From Pseudonocardia autotrophica (GTDB lineage: Bacteria > Actinomycetota > Actinomycetes > Mycobacteriales > Pseudonocardiaceae), in contig NZ_JNYD01000031.1 of assembly GCF_000717175.1 (NCBI RefSeq), positions 1 through 64,000 of the forward strand: a stretch of 64,000 nt of DNA, in the 5' to 3' direction. The position numbers were made by a program, and so were the translations under genes. A model generated the notes under the pieces. It was not told where the DNA came from, did no database searches, and saw only the letters and a program-made list of their open reading frames with translations. Below, in pieces: positions 33,005 to 42,016 of the stretch (the first letter of the stretch is position 1; each line of letters begins with the position of its first letter).

Positions 33005-33813
33005 CCGAGCAGGTCCAGCTGGATCGGCTCCTCGACCTGCGACGGGTCGAGCGGCTCGAGCAGCTCCTTGCCGTTGTTCCGGACGCTGTTGACCTTGTCC
33101 GACACCGGCACGATGTCGAGCCTGCCCACCAGGTCGGTCGACGGCGGGGCGAGCCAGCGCCTCACCGCGTCCGCCTGCGCGTCCGAGTCCGGGTCGAGCC
33201 ACGCGTCCCACGCCTCGGGCGGCAGGACGAGCGGCATCCGGTCGTGGACCTGCGCGAGCGGGCCGACCGCCTCGGTGGTCAGCACCGTGCAGGTGACGAG
33301 TCCCTCGGGGAACTTCTCGAGGAGCTCGCCCTCCTTGGGCCGCCAGAACTCCCAGAGCCCGGCCATCGCGAGCGACCGGCCGTCCTTGTAGTGCGTGAAG
33401 TAGGGCTGCTTGCTCGCCTTGTGGTCCTTGGTGGCGGCCCGGCGCTGCCACTCGTACCAGCCGTCGGCCGGGAGCAGGCAGCGGCGGGCGGCGAGGGCGC
33501 GGCGGAACGCGGGCTTCTCGGCGGCCGTCTCGCTGCGCGCGTTGATCATGCGGGCGCCCGCGGACGGGTCCTTCGCCCACGACGGCACCAGCCCCCAGCG
33601 CACGAGCCGCAGGCTGCGCTCGGTGGTGTCCGGGTCGGGGTTGCCGTCCGCATCCCGCGGGTGGCGCTGCACCACCGCGATCACGTCCCGCGTGGGGGCC
33701 ACGTTGTAGTCCGGCCGCCGGTCCTCGCCGGCCTTCTCCGTGACGGCGTCGACGGCGGTGAACTCCTCCGCCAGGTCCGTCGGCGCCTTCGTCGAGGCGT
33801 ACCTCCCGCACAT
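33001..33813 (-). CDS. SOS response-associated peptidase (SRAP/HMCES/YedK family)
   Basis: 270 residues beginning MCGRYASTK; Cys2 becomes the N-terminal nucleophile after Met removal and forms a stable thiazolidine with abasic sites in single-stranded DNA. Other conserved parts are [40 protein letters not shown] and VHDRMPLVL (His of the active site). It protects abasic sites during replication. It is divergent from aroA, as in M. tuberculosis. Confidence 0.93.
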   Translation of the reverse strand: MCGRYASTKAPTDLAEEFTAVDAVTEKAGEDRRPDYNVAPTRDVIAVVQRHPRDADGNPDPDTTERSLRLVRWGLVPSWAKDPSAGARMINARSETAAEKPAFRRALAARRCLLPADGWYEWQRRAATKDHKASKQPYFTHYKDGRSLAMAGLWEFWRPKEGELLEKFPEGLVTCTVLTTEAVGPLAQVHDRMPLVLPPEAWDAWLDPDSDAQADAVRRWLAPPSTDLVGRLDIVPVSDKVNSVRNNGKELLEPLDPSQVEEPIQLDLLG

Positions 33814-33904
33814 GCCTCCATCGTGGCACGTCCCACCGACAGTCCGGCCGGACACGATCTCGGGGTCGCGTCCCGCCGCGGGCGCCATGCGGAATCATGG
33901 GGTC

Positions 33905-35209
33905 GTGGCTCCGTCCAGTGCCCCGTCCAGTGCCTCTTCCACCACTCCGACCAGCCCCTACGCCGCGCCGACGGCGAGCGGACCCGTACGCGGGACGGTG
34001 TCCGTCCCCGGCTCGAAGTCCGTCACCAACCGCGCGCTGCTGCTGTCCGGGCTCGCGCAGGGGCGCTCGGTGGTGCACGGCGTGCCCGCCACCCGGGACT
34101 CCGCGCTGATGTGCGGCGCGCTCCGGTCGCTGGGCGTCGGGGTCCACGTCGACGGCGAGACGGTCACCCTCGACGGGGGCACCCTCGTCGGCGGGGGCGC
34201 GGTCGACTGCGGCCTGGCCGGCACCGTGATGCGGTTCGTCCCTCCCGCAGCGACGCTGGCCGACGGCCCCGTGGTCTTCGACGGCGACCCGCACGCCCGC
34301 GAGCGCCCCATGGGCACCGTCCTCGACGCCCTGCGCGCCCTCGGCGCGGTGATCGACGGCGACCGCCTCCCCTTCGTCCTGCACGGTGCGGGCGGGCTCC
34401 CGGGCGGCGCGGTGACGATCGACGCCTCGGCGTCGAGCCAGTTCGTGTCCGGCCTGCTGCTCTCCGGCGCCCGCTTCGACAAGGGCGTGACCGTGCACCA
34501 CGACGGCAAGCCGGTGCCGAGCCTGCCCCACATCGACATGACCGTCGCGATGCTTCGCGAGGCGGGCGTGACCGTCGACGACGCCGAGGCCGACACGTGG
34601 CGGGTCGAGCCCGGCCCGATCGCGGCGCGGACCTGGGCCGTCGAGCCCGACCTGTCCAACGCGTCGGTCTTCCTCGCCGCGGCCGCGGTCACCGGCGGGG
34701 AGGTGACGGTGGCGGGCTGGCCCGCGGGGTCCACCCAGCCCGGCGCCGAGATCCTCGGGGTGCTGGAGCGCATGGGCGCCACCGTCACGGCGTCGGGGGC
34801 GGGGATGACCGTCGCCGGCCCGGACCGGCTGCAGGGCGTCGACGTCGACCTCCACGACGCCTCCGAGCTCACCCCGACCGTCGCCGCGCTCGCCGCGCTG
34901 GCCGAGGGCCCGAGCGTGATCCGCGGCGTCGCGCACATCCGCGGGCACGAGACGGACCGGCTGGCCGCGCTGCGCACCGAGCTCGCCGCTCTCGGCGGCG
35001 CGGTCACCGAGACCGAGGACGGCCTGGAGATCCGGCCCGCCCGGCTCACCGCCGGCGAGCGGCCCTGGGGCGCCTACGCCGACCATCGGATGGCGACGGC
35101 CGGCGCGATCGTCGGGCTCGTCGTCCCCGGCGTCCGGATCGACGACGTGACCTGCACCGACAAGACCATCCCGGACTTTCCCGGGCGCTGGGCCTCCTTG
35201 ATCGCGTGA
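33905..35209 (+). CDS. aroA: 3-phosphoshikimate 1-carboxyvinyltransferase (EPSP synthase)
   Basis: 434 residues from the GTG at 33905; an ATG at 33887 would add six residues. Signature segments: [75 protein letters not shown] and [12 protein letters not shown]. It catalyses the sixth step of the shikimate pathway, joining PEP to shikimate 3-phosphate. The N-terminal ~20 residues are Ser/Thr/Pro-rich. Its stop overlaps the rsgA start (GTGA). Confidence 0.95.
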   Translation: MAPSSAPSSASSTTPTSPYAAPTASGPVRGTVSVPGSKSVTNRALLLSGLAQGRSVVHGVPATRDSALMCGALRSLGVGVHVDGETVTLDGGTLVGGGAVDCGLAGTVMRFVPPAATLADGPVVFDGDPHARERPMGTVLDALRALGAVIDGDRLPFVLHGAGGLPGGAVTIDASASSQFVSGLLLSGARFDKGVTVHHDGKPVPSLPHIDMTVAMLREAGVTVDDAEADTWRVEPGPIAARTWAVEPDLSNASVFLAAAAVTGGEVTVAGWPAGSTQPGAEILGVLERMGATVTASGAGMTVAGPDRLQGVDVDLHDASELTPTVAALAALAEGPSVIRGVAHIRGHETDRLAALRTELAALGGAVTETEDGLEIRPARLTAGERPWGAYADHRMATAGAIVGLVVPGVRIDDVTCTDKTIPDFPGRWASLIA

Positions 35210-36231
35210 GCCGGCCGCGCCAGTACGACGAGTCCGACGTCCGGGTCCGCCCGGGCCGCGGCTCCCGCCCGCGCACCAAGCGCCGGCCGGACCACGCGAA
35301 CGCCGAGGAGGCCATGGTCGTCGCGGTCGACCGGGGCCGCTGGACCTGCGCCCCGGGCGGCGAGGCGGACCGGCCGCCGGTCACGGCGATGCGGGCCCGC
35401 GAGCTCGGCCGCACGCCGATCGTCGTCGGGGACCGGGTGGGGCTGGTCGGGGACCTGTCGGGCGCGCCGGACACCCTCGCGCGGATCGTGCGGGTCGAGG
35501 AGCGGCGGACCGTCCTGCGCCGCACCGCGGACGACACCGACCCCTACGAACGCCTGGTCGTGGCCAACGCCGACCGGCTCGTGATCGTGACGTCGCTGGC
35601 CGAGCCGGAACCGCGCACCGGGTTCGTCGACCGCTGCCTGGTGGCGGCCTACGCGGGCGGGCTGGAGCCCGTGCTCTGCCTGACGAAGGCCGACCTCGCC
35701 GACCCGGCGCCCTTCGCCGCGCACTACGCGGAGCTGGAGTTCCCGGTCGTCGTGACGCGGCGCGGGGAGTTCCCGACCGCGCTGGCCGAGCTGCTCGAGG
35801 AGCGGGTGTCCGCGCTCGTCGGGCACTCCGGCGTCGGCAAGTCGACCCTGGTCAACGCCCTGCTCCCGGACGCCGCGCAACGCACCGGTCAGGTCTCGGG
35901 CGTCGGCAAGGGCCGGCACACCACCACCGCCGCGCTCGCCCTCCCGCTCTCCGACGGCCACGGCTGGGTGGTCGACACACCCGGGGTGCGGTCGTTCGGG
36001 CTCGCCCACGTGACGCCCGACGACGTCATCGCCGCCTTCGACGATCTCGCCGCGGCCGTCGAGGACTGCCCCCGCGGCTGCGGCCACCTCGGGCCGCCCG
36101 CCGATCCGGAATGCGCGCTCGACGCGCTGGTCGGCGACGGCGCGCTGCGCCCGGGGCGGCTCGCCGCTCTGCGCCGTGTGCTCGTCGCACTGCGGGCTGC
36201 TCCGCCCGGTGCACTCGCGGCGGACCGATAA
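35206..36231 (+). CDS. rsgA: Small ribosomal subunit biogenesis GTPase RsgA
   Basis: 341 residues. An N-terminal OB-like region is followed by a circularly permuted GTPase: TKAD (G4) at 160-163 comes before the P-loop GHSGVGKS at 206-213 and the DTPG (G3) motif near 247. The C-terminal zinc cluster includes CPRGCGH and EC. It checks maturation of the 30S subunit. The N-terminus is basic and tail-like ([15 protein letters not shown]). It is coupled to aroA. Confidence 0.93.
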   Translation: MSRPRQYDESDVRVRPGRGSRPRTKRRPDHANAEEAMVVAVDRGRWTCAPGGEADRPPVTAMRARELGRTPIVVGDRVGLVGDLSGAPDTLARIVRVEERRTVLRRTADDTDPYERLVVANADRLVIVTSLAEPEPRTGFVDRCLVAAYAGGLEPVLCLTKADLADPAPFAAHYAELEFPVVVTRRGEFPTALAELLEERVSALVGHSGVGKSTLVNALLPDAAQRTGQVSGVGKGRHTTTAALALPLSDGHGWVVDTPGVRSFGLAHVTPDDVIAAFDDLAAAVEDCPRGCGHLGPPADPECALDALVGDGALRPGRLAALRRVLVALRAAPPGALAADR

Positions 36232-36266
36232 TCTCGGAGCCTTCGGCGGTGTGGAGGAGGCGGAAG

Positions 36267-37106
36267 GTGCCGCACGGGAGAGCGTCGGCAGCGGGGCCGG
36301 TCCGCACGCCGCTCGCCCTGGTGCTCGCGGCGATCGCTGTCCTCGTGGTGCTGGTGGCGGTGGTGTCCTGCGCCCGCGGCAACTCCGAGGACGCCGGCCG
36401 GACACAGCGCCTGCCCAAGTACTACTCGGCCGCGGACCTGCTCACGGCCGTCACCCAGCGCCAGCACACGGACCGCACGGCGCACCTCCGCCTGTCCGGC
36501 CAGGTCGATGCCGCGGACGGCGGCCCGACCACGCTGGGCGGGGACGGCGCGCTGCGCGTCGAGCAGGGCGGCGGGATCTCCGCCCAGTTCACCCAGACCC
36601 TGAGCCCGCCCGGGCGGGACCCGCAGAGCACGGCGTTCGTGGTGCTGCACGGCGGGCAGGTGTGGCGCCAGGACGGCACCGGCTGGACCCGGGTCGACGA
36701 GGCGGCCACCGGCACGCCGGAGAAGAACCTGGCGACCACCGCGGCCAACGTCGTGGCGGGCGCCGATCCCACCGCCCACCTCAGCCGCTACCGGGACGCC
36801 GCGCTGGTCGCCGACGCCGCCGACGACACGGTCGACGACGTGCCGACGGTCCGGTACCTGGTGGTCGTCGACGTGGTCCGCGCCGCGGAACTGGAGCAGG
36901 ACCCCGAGGTGCGGGACGCGCTGCGCGCCCAGGCCGCGGCCGGCGTCACCCGGATCTCCTCCACGCTGTGGATCGACGCGGCGAACCGGCCCCTGCGCAG
37001 CGAGACGCGCCAGACCATGCCGGGCATCGGGACCCTGGCCCTGACCTCGGACTACCGCGACTGGGGCGCACCCGTCGCGATCGCCTCCCCCGGGGCTGCC
37101 GCCTGA
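36267..37106 (+). CDS. Putative lipoprotein of unknown function
   Basis: 279 residues from GTG, with GGAGGAGG upstream. One hydrophobic helix (LALVLAAIAVLVVLVAVV) ends in a lipobox-like VVSC. The extracellular part (YYSAADLLTAVTQRQHTDRTAHLRLSG..., FVVLHGGQVWRQDGTGWTRVDE) resembles LprG/LppX-like or LolA-type fold lipoproteins, but I do not assign a family firmly. It is followed by a membrane Ser/Thr kinase gene 37 nt later, so both may work at the cell surface. Confidence 0.7.
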   Translation: MPHGRASAAGPVRTPLALVLAAIAVLVVLVAVVSCARGNSEDAGRTQRLPKYYSAADLLTAVTQRQHTDRTAHLRLSGQVDAADGGPTTLGGDGALRVEQGGGISAQFTQTLSPPGRDPQSTAFVVLHGGQVWRQDGTGWTRVDEAATGTPEKNLATTAANVVAGADPTAHLSRYRDAALVADAADDTVDDVPTVRYLVVVDVVRAAELEQDPEVRDALRAQAAAGVTRISSTLWIDAANRPLRSETRQTMPGIGTLALTSDYRDWGAPVAIASPGAAA

Positions 37107-37143
37107 TCGAATGCCGCCCGACCGGATGCGGTTGACTGGGCGC

Positions 37144-38565
37144 GTGCCCGGCTCCCGCCTCGATCCGCGCAGCATCGGCGGCTTCACGATCACGCGCCTG
37201 CTCGGCGAGGGCGGGATGGGCCAGGTCTACCTCGGACGTCGGGGCGGCGTGCAGGCGGCGGTCAAGGTCGTCCGGTCGGACCTGGCGGGCGACCCGGAGT
37301 TCCGCGCCCGGTTCGGGCACGAGATCGAGGCCGCGGCCCGCGTGTGCAGCCCCTACACGGCCGCGCTGCTCGGGGCCGACGCCGACGCGGACCCGCCGTG
37401 GATGGCCACGGAGTACGTGCCGGCGCCGTCGCTGCGCGAGGCCGTCGGGGTCCACGGCCCGATGCCCGTCGAACAGGTCCGGCTGCTCGGTATCGGGCTG
37501 GCCGACGCGCTCGCCGCGATCCACGGCGTCGGGATCGTGCACCGCGACCTCAAGCCGGGCAACGTCCTGCTCGGTGCCGACGGGCCGAAGGTGATCGACT
37601 TCGGGATCGCCCGGGCCGCCGACGCGACCGTGCTGACCCGCACCGGCGCCGTCGTCGGCTCGCCGGGGTTCATCGCGCCGGAGCAGATCACGCACGCCCG
37701 GTCGGAACCGGCCGGCGACGTCTTCGCCCTCGGCGGGGTCCTCGCCTACGCGGCGACCGGCCGCGCGCCCTTCGGCACCGGCGACGTCAACGCCCTGCTC
37801 TACCGCACGGTCCACGGCGAGCCGGACCTCGCCGGGATCCCCGAGCCGGTGCTCGGGCTGGCCCGGGCGTGTCTGGACCGCGACCCCGCCCGACGACCGG
37901 GAGTCGAGCGGATCCGCGGCACCCTCTCCTCGGGACCCCAGGACCGGCCGACGGGCGGCTGGCTGCCCGCCGTGCTGGAGCCGACGCCGCCGCGGCCGGT
38001 CGCGCGGGCGCCGCGCTGGAGGGTGCCGGTGGCGATCGGTGCGACCGTGGCGGTGCTCGCCGCGGCCGCGGTGATCGGGGTGATCGCGCTGCGGGAGGCT
38101 GGGGGCGGGGCCGATCCGACCGCGGCCCCGCCGACCGCGGTTCCCAGCAGCGCGGTCCCTTCGAGCGCGGTCCCGGCCAGGACGACCACGGCGCCGTCCG
38201 ACGTCCGGGTCTCCGCCGAGCCGGCCGGGTTCAGCAGCCCGAGCGGCAACATCGCCTGCTACCTGCAGCCCAACTCGGTGCGCTGCGACATCGCGCAGGC
38301 CGAGTGGGATCCGACGACGGTCCCGGACCGGCCCGCCGGGTGCGAGGGCGTGTGGGGCGACTCGCTGCAGATCACGGGTACCGGCCGCGCCGACTTCGTG
38401 TGCCACTCCGACACCGTCTTCGGCACCGGCCCGGTGCTCGACTACGGCCGCTCGCTGCAGGTCGGGGACGTCACCTGCACCAGCCGCCAGACGGGGATCG
38501 AGTGCCGGGTCGGGGCCGGCGGACACGGCTTCACCCTCTCCCGCACCGCCTACCAACTCTTCTGA
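37144..38565 (+). CDS. Membrane Ser/Thr protein kinase with extracellular DUF6636-like domain
   Basis: 473 residues from GTG 37144 (ATG 37126 or 37111 also possible). The Pkn kinase domain (about 12-262) has GEGGMGQVYLG, Lys41, HRDLKPGN at 133-140, IDFGIA and APEQ. A transmembrane helix spans about 294-316, and after a Thr/Ser/Pro linker a C-terminal domain with five or six Cys (SPSGNIACYLQPNSVRCDI, DFVCHSDT, VTCTSRQTGIECRV, GHGFTLSR) looks like DUF6636. It should relay an outside signal to the cytosol. The domain combination is not a common PASTA kinase. Confidence 0.88.
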   Translation: MPGSRLDPRSIGGFTITRLLGEGGMGQVYLGRRGGVQAAVKVVRSDLAGDPEFRARFGHEIEAAARVCSPYTAALLGADADADPPWMATEYVPAPSLREAVGVHGPMPVEQVRLLGIGLADALAAIHGVGIVHRDLKPGNVLLGADGPKVIDFGIARAADATVLTRTGAVVGSPGFIAPEQITHARSEPAGDVFALGGVLAYAATGRAPFGTGDVNALLYRTVHGEPDLAGIPEPVLGLARACLDRDPARRPGVERIRGTLSSGPQDRPTGGWLPAVLEPTPPRPVARAPRWRVPVAIGATVAVLAAAAVIGVIALREAGGGADPTAAPPTAVPSSAVPSSAVPARTTTAPSDVRVSAEPAGFSSPSGNIACYLQPNSVRCDIAQAEWDPTTVPDRPAGCEGVWGDSLQITGTGRADFVCHSDTVFGTGPVLDYGRSLQVGDVTCTSRQTGIECRVGAGGHGFTLSRTAYQLF

Positions 38566-38590
38566 CAGGCGCTCCGACGCCCCAGGCCGG

Positions 38591-38608
38591 CGTCATGGAT
38601 CCATGACG
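38591..38608. promoter_or_regulatory. Perfect 18-bp palindrome upstream of the DUF1707 gene
   Basis: CGTCATGGATCCATGACG; its centre TGGATCCA recurs 41 nt downstream at 38637-38644, next to a -10-like CATAAT that sits 7 nt before the ATG (leaderless transcript). Possibly an operator. Confidence 0.45.
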
Positions 38609-38654
38609 TGCACAGCGACCCCGCCCCGAAGCGTTCTGGATCCATAATGCGGTC

Positions 38655-39173
38655 ATGACCACGGGGGGCAACGGGAAGCTGCGCATCGGCACGGCCGAGC
38701 GCGAGGCCGCGGCGGCGGCGCTGAACACGCATCTGGAGGCCGGCCGCCTCGGCGTCGAGGAGTACGCGGACCGCTCCGCGGTGGCGGCCAACGCCGTGAC
38801 CGCCGACGAGCTGACCGCCCTGTTCACCGACCTGCCCGAGCCGCACCCCCGCCTCCCCGGCGGAACGGGCGCAACGGGCGGAACGAGCAGCACCCCCGCC
38901 GTCCGACCGCAGGCCGCCGTGTCGCAGAGACGCTTCGGCAGCAGCTGGGGCACCCGGATCGCGGCGGCCAGCCCGATCGTCGCGTTGATCCTCTTCCTTG
39001 TGCTCAACGCGGCGGGCGTGCCGATGGCGTGGCTCGCCTTCCTGCTGATCCCGCTGGTCGGGGCCCTCGGGTTCTCGAAGGACCGGCAGGACCAGCGGGA
39101 GCTGGAGCGCGAGGACCGCCGCGAGCTGCCCGACGGACGGGGCGACGAGCGGGACGAGCGCCGGGACGGCTGA
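38655..39173 (+). CDS. DUF1707 SHOCT-like domain membrane protein
   Basis: 172 residues. The DUF1707 domain at about 8-60 (LRIGTAEREAAAAALNTHLEAGRLGVEEYADRSAVAANAVTADEL) is followed by a Gly/Thr-rich linker, two membrane helices (about 100-119 and 123-139) and a strongly charged coiled tail (DRQDQRELEREDRRELPDGR). DUF1707 domains are thought to be small DNA- or protein-binding modules in actinobacterial membrane proteins; the role is unknown. A leaderless start is suggested by CATAAT just upstream. Confidence 0.82.
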   Translation: MTTGGNGKLRIGTAEREAAAAALNTHLEAGRLGVEEYADRSAVAANAVTADELTALFTDLPEPHPRLPGGTGATGGTSSTPAVRPQAAVSQRRFGSSWGTRIAAASPIVALILFLVLNAAGVPMAWLAFLLIPLVGALGFSKDRQDQRELEREDRRELPDGRGDERDERRDG

Positions 39174-39192
39174 CCCGCCCCGGCGCGCACCC

Positions 39193-40110
39193 TCAGTCCA
39201 TCCCAGCCGGGCGGCTCGGCCAGCGCTCCAGGATGTCCGGGTAGTCGGCGCTCACCGTGTTCGGGAAGGCGGGCGCCCGCTTCTCCAGGAAGGACTGCAC
39301 GCCCTCGACCACGTCGGCACTCTGGCCGAGCCGGTAGATCGCCTGCGAGTCGACGCGGTGCGCCTCCCACGGCGTGTCCGCGCCGAGCATCGCCCACAGC
39401 ATCTGCTTGCTGAGCGCGACCGACACCGCGGAGGTGTTCTCCGCGATCTCCTGCGCGATCCCGTAGGCGTAGGGCAGCAGCTCCTCGGGCGGGAGGACCT
39501 TCGACACCAGCCGGCCGGCGAGGGCCTCCTCGGCGCCGAACACCCGGCCGGTCGCCACCCACTCCATGGCCTGCGAGATCCCGACGATCCGCGGCAGGAA
39601 CCAGCTCGACGCCGCCTCCGGCACCAGGCCGCGGCGGGCGAACACGAAGCCGAACTTCGCGGTCTCCGAGGCCAGCCGGATGTCCATCGGCAGGGTCATC
39701 GTGGCGCCGATGCCCACGGCCGGCCCGTTGATCGCGGCGATGACCGGCTTGCGGCACGCCGCCGTGGTCAGCGAGGTGACACCGCCGCCGTCCCGCGGGG
39801 CCCCGCCGATGGTGCCGATGTCGCGACGCTCCGCGGCCCGGCCCGGGTCCTCGGCGTTGAACGTCGACCCGCCCCGCTGCAGGTCGGCGCCGGCGCAGAA
39901 GCCCCGCCCCCGCCCCGTGACGACGACGGCGCGCACGGCGTCGTCGGCGTCGGCCGCGGCGTAGGCCCGGACCAGCTCGCGCATCATCGTGGTGGTGAAG
40001 GCGTTGAGCCGGTCCGGCCGGTCGAGCGTGATCGTCGCGACGCCGTCGGAGACCTCGTAGGCGATCTCCGTGTACGCCTGCTCCGTCACGGGATCCTGGG
40101 TGCTGGTCAC
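39193..40110 (-). CDS. Enoyl-CoA hydratase/isomerase (crotonase) family protein
   Basis: 305 residues from the GTG at 40110 (GTGA overlap with the upstream crotonase); ATG 40122 is an alternative. Conserved: TLDRPDRLNAFT, GRGFCAGADL (CoA/oxyanion strand), NGPAVGIGATMTLPMDIRLASE and FGFVFARRGLVPEAASSWFLPRIVG with the position of the second catalytic Glu. Such enzymes hydrate or isomerise 2-enoyl-CoAs. It is the last gene of the four-gene acyl-CoA operon starting at 43230. Confidence 0.87.
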   Translation of the reverse strand: MTSTQDPVTEQAYTEIAYEVSDGVATITLDRPDRLNAFTTTMMRELVRAYAAADADDAVRAVVVTGRGRGFCAGADLQRGGSTFNAEDPGRAAERRDIGTIGGAPRDGGGVTSLTTAACRKPVIAAINGPAVGIGATMTLPMDIRLASETAKFGFVFARRGLVPEAASSWFLPRIVGISQAMEWVATGRVFGAEEALAGRLVSKVLPPEELLPYAYGIAQEIAENTSAVSVALSKQMLWAMLGADTPWEAHRVDSQAIYRLGQSADVVEGVQSFLEKRAPAFPNTVSADYPDILERWPSRPAGMD

Positions 40111-40904
40111 TTGACCGCCCACTCGCCCGTGAACACCGGGTCCCGCTTGGCCATGAAGGCCTCGAAGGCGGCCGGCGCGTCCGTGCCCGCGAAGTTGATC
40201 GTCTGCGCGCGGGCCTCGCTCTCGAGCGCCTCGCGCAGCGTCTTGTCGGTGTTCTCGTTGAGCATCCGCTTGGACTGCGCGAGGGCCATCGGGGCCCCGG
40301 CGGCCAGCGTCTTGGCCAGGTCGGCCGTGAACGCGTCGATCGTCCCGGGCTCGACGACGTAGGTCACCAGCCCGAGCCGCTCGGCCTCCTCCGCGCCGAT
40401 GATCTCGGCGAGCAGAGCCAGCCGCTTGGCCTGCTGCAGCCCCACGATCTTGGGCAGCAGCCAGGAGCCGCCGAAGTCCAGCGACAGGCCGCGCTTGGCG
40501 AAGATCTGGGAGAAGCGGGCGTCGCGCTCGGCCACCACCAGGTCGCAGCCCAGCGCCAGGTTCCAGCCGGCCCCGACGGCCACGCCGCTGACCTTCGCGA
40601 CAGTCGGCATCGGCAGGCTGTGCAGCGCCATCGCGATCTCGTTGATGCGGTGCATCCGGCTCAGGGGGTGGCCCCCGGCCGGGCCGCCGGACAGGTCCGC
40701 GCCGGCGCAGAAGTCGCCGCCGGCGCCGGTCAGCACCAGCACCCGGACGGACGGGTCGTTCGCCGCGTCGGCGAAGGCCGCCTGCAGCCCGTCCCAGGAC
40801 CCCGCGTTCAGGGCGTTCTTCCGCCGCGGCCGGTTCAGGGTCACCGTGCGGATCCCGTCCGCCGTCTCGACGAGTACGGGGTTCTCGGTCGTGCTCTCGG
40901 TCAT
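40107..40904 (-). CDS. Enoyl-CoA hydratase/isomerase (crotonase) family protein
   Basis: 265 residues, 11 nt downstream of the short acyl-CoA dehydrogenase. TLNRPRRKNALN, GDFCAGADLSGG, VSGVAVGAGWNLALGCDLVVAERDARFSQIFAKRGLSLDFGGSWLLP define the crotonase core; the segment around RGLSLDFGG replaces the usual Glu region by Asp, as in several actinobacterial members, so hydratase versus isomerase/thioesterase activity is open. It is probably expressed with the two dehydrogenases upstream. Confidence 0.87.
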   Translation of the reverse strand: MTESTTENPVLVETADGIRTVTLNRPRRKNALNAGSWDGLQAAFADAANDPSVRVLVLTGAGGDFCAGADLSGGPAGGHPLSRMHRINEIAMALHSLPMPTVAKVSGVAVGAGWNLALGCDLVVAERDARFSQIFAKRGLSLDFGGSWLLPKIVGLQQAKRLALLAEIIGAEEAERLGLVTYVVEPGTIDAFTADLAKTLAAGAPMALAQSKRMLNENTDKTLREALESEARAQTINFAGTDAPAAFEAFMAKRDPVFTGEWAVK

Positions 40905-40915
40905 GTCGCCCTTCC

Positions 40916-42016
40916 TCAGACGCCGAGCCGGTCGGCGAGCCGCGCCCGGTCGCGCCCGGGCGCCCCGAACAGCAGTTCCGTGCTCTTGGCGCGCTTGTAG
41001 TAGAGGTGCGCGTCGTGCTCCCAGGTGTAGCCGATGCCGCCGTGGTACTGCACGCACGCCTCGGCGGCCTTGAAGTAGGCCGGCCCGAAGAACGTGGCCA
41101 CGAGCGCCGCCGCGACCGGCACCTCGTCCGGGGCCTCGTCGGCGGCCCACGCCGCGTAGCGCAGCGCGGACAAGCCCAGCTCCCAGTCCGAGTGCACGTC
41201 GGCCAGCCCGTGCTTCACGGCCTGGTACGAGCCGATCGCGCGGCCGAACTGCACCCGCACCTTGGCGTAGTCCGTGGCCATCTCCAGGACCCGCTGCAGC
41301 CCGCCGAGCTGCTCGGCGGCCAGCGCGATCGTGGCGAGGTCGGCGACCCGCTCGAGCGCGCCCGCGGGATCGGCCGACTCGAGCCTGCGCGCCGGCGTGC
41401 CGCGCAGCACGACCTTGGCGAGCCGCCGGGTCGGGTCGAGCGTGGTCAGCGTGGTCCGCTCGACGTCCGCGGCGTCGACCCGGAACCAGGCCGGCCCGTC
41501 CGGCGTGGTCGCGACGACGAGCAGCACGTCGGCGAGGTCGCCGGCGACCACCGGCGTCTTGGTCCCGTCGAGGGTCCAGCCGTCCCCGGACGCGGTCGCC
41601 GTGGTGGCGCCCGGCCCCCACGGCGTACCGGGCTCGGCCACCGCGACGGTCGCGATCAGCTCGCCGGAGACCAGGCGCGGCAGCAGCTCGCGGCGGGCCT
41701 CCTCGTCGTCGAGCGCGAGCAGCGCGTCCGTGGCCAGGACCGCCGAGCCGAGGAACGGCGTGGGCGCGAGCGCCCGGCCGAGCTCCTCCTGCACCACGGC
41801 CCGCTCGACGTGCCCGGCCCCGGCACCGCCGTACTCCTCCGGCACGACGAGCCCGAGCACGTCCAGGTCACGGCCGAGCCGGGTCCACAGGTCCCGGTCG
41901 ATCCCGGTCTCGGACTCCATCGCCGCGCGCACCTGCGGCGACGCGGCCCGGTCGGTCAGCAGGTCGCGCACCGCCGCGCGCAGGGCCTGCTGCTCCTCGG
42001 TGAGCACCAGTCTCAC
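40916..42016 (-). CDS. Acyl-CoA dehydrogenase, short subunit (heteromeric pair)
   Basis: 366 residues from the GTG at 42016 (GTGA overlap with the partner gene). It has the three-domain ACAD fold (LTEEQQALRAAVRDLL, GLVVPEEYGGAG, VAVAEPGTPWGP, YHGGIGYTWEHDAHLYYKRAK). Paired actinobacterial FadE genes encode alpha2beta2 enzymes in which only one subunit type carries a complete FAD site, as in ChsE1-ChsE2 of cholesterol degradation. The truncated middle region here fits the less complete partner. Confidence 0.87.
   Translation of the reverse strand: MRLVLTEEQQALRAAVRDLLTDRAASPQVRAAMESETGIDRDLWTRLGRDLDVLGLVVPEEYGGAGAGHVERAVVQEELGRALAPTPFLGSAVLATDALLALDDEEARRELLPRLVSGELIATVAVAEPGTPWGPGATTATASGDGWTLDGTKTPVVAGDLADVLLVVATTPDGPAWFRVDAADVERTTLTTLDPTRRLAKVVLRGTPARRLESADPAGALERVADLATIALAAEQLGGLQRVLEMATDYAKVRVQFGRAIGSYQAVKHGLADVHSDWELGLSALRYAAWAADEAPDEVPVAAALVATFFGPAYFKAAEACVQYHGGIGYTWEHDAHLYYKRAKSTELLFGAPGRDRARLADRLGV

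Noticed and set aside
38566..38654. Duplicated TGGATCCA considered as an insertion-site duplication
   Set aside because: The two copies are 41 bp apart with no mobile-element sequence between them; reported instead as possible operator elements.
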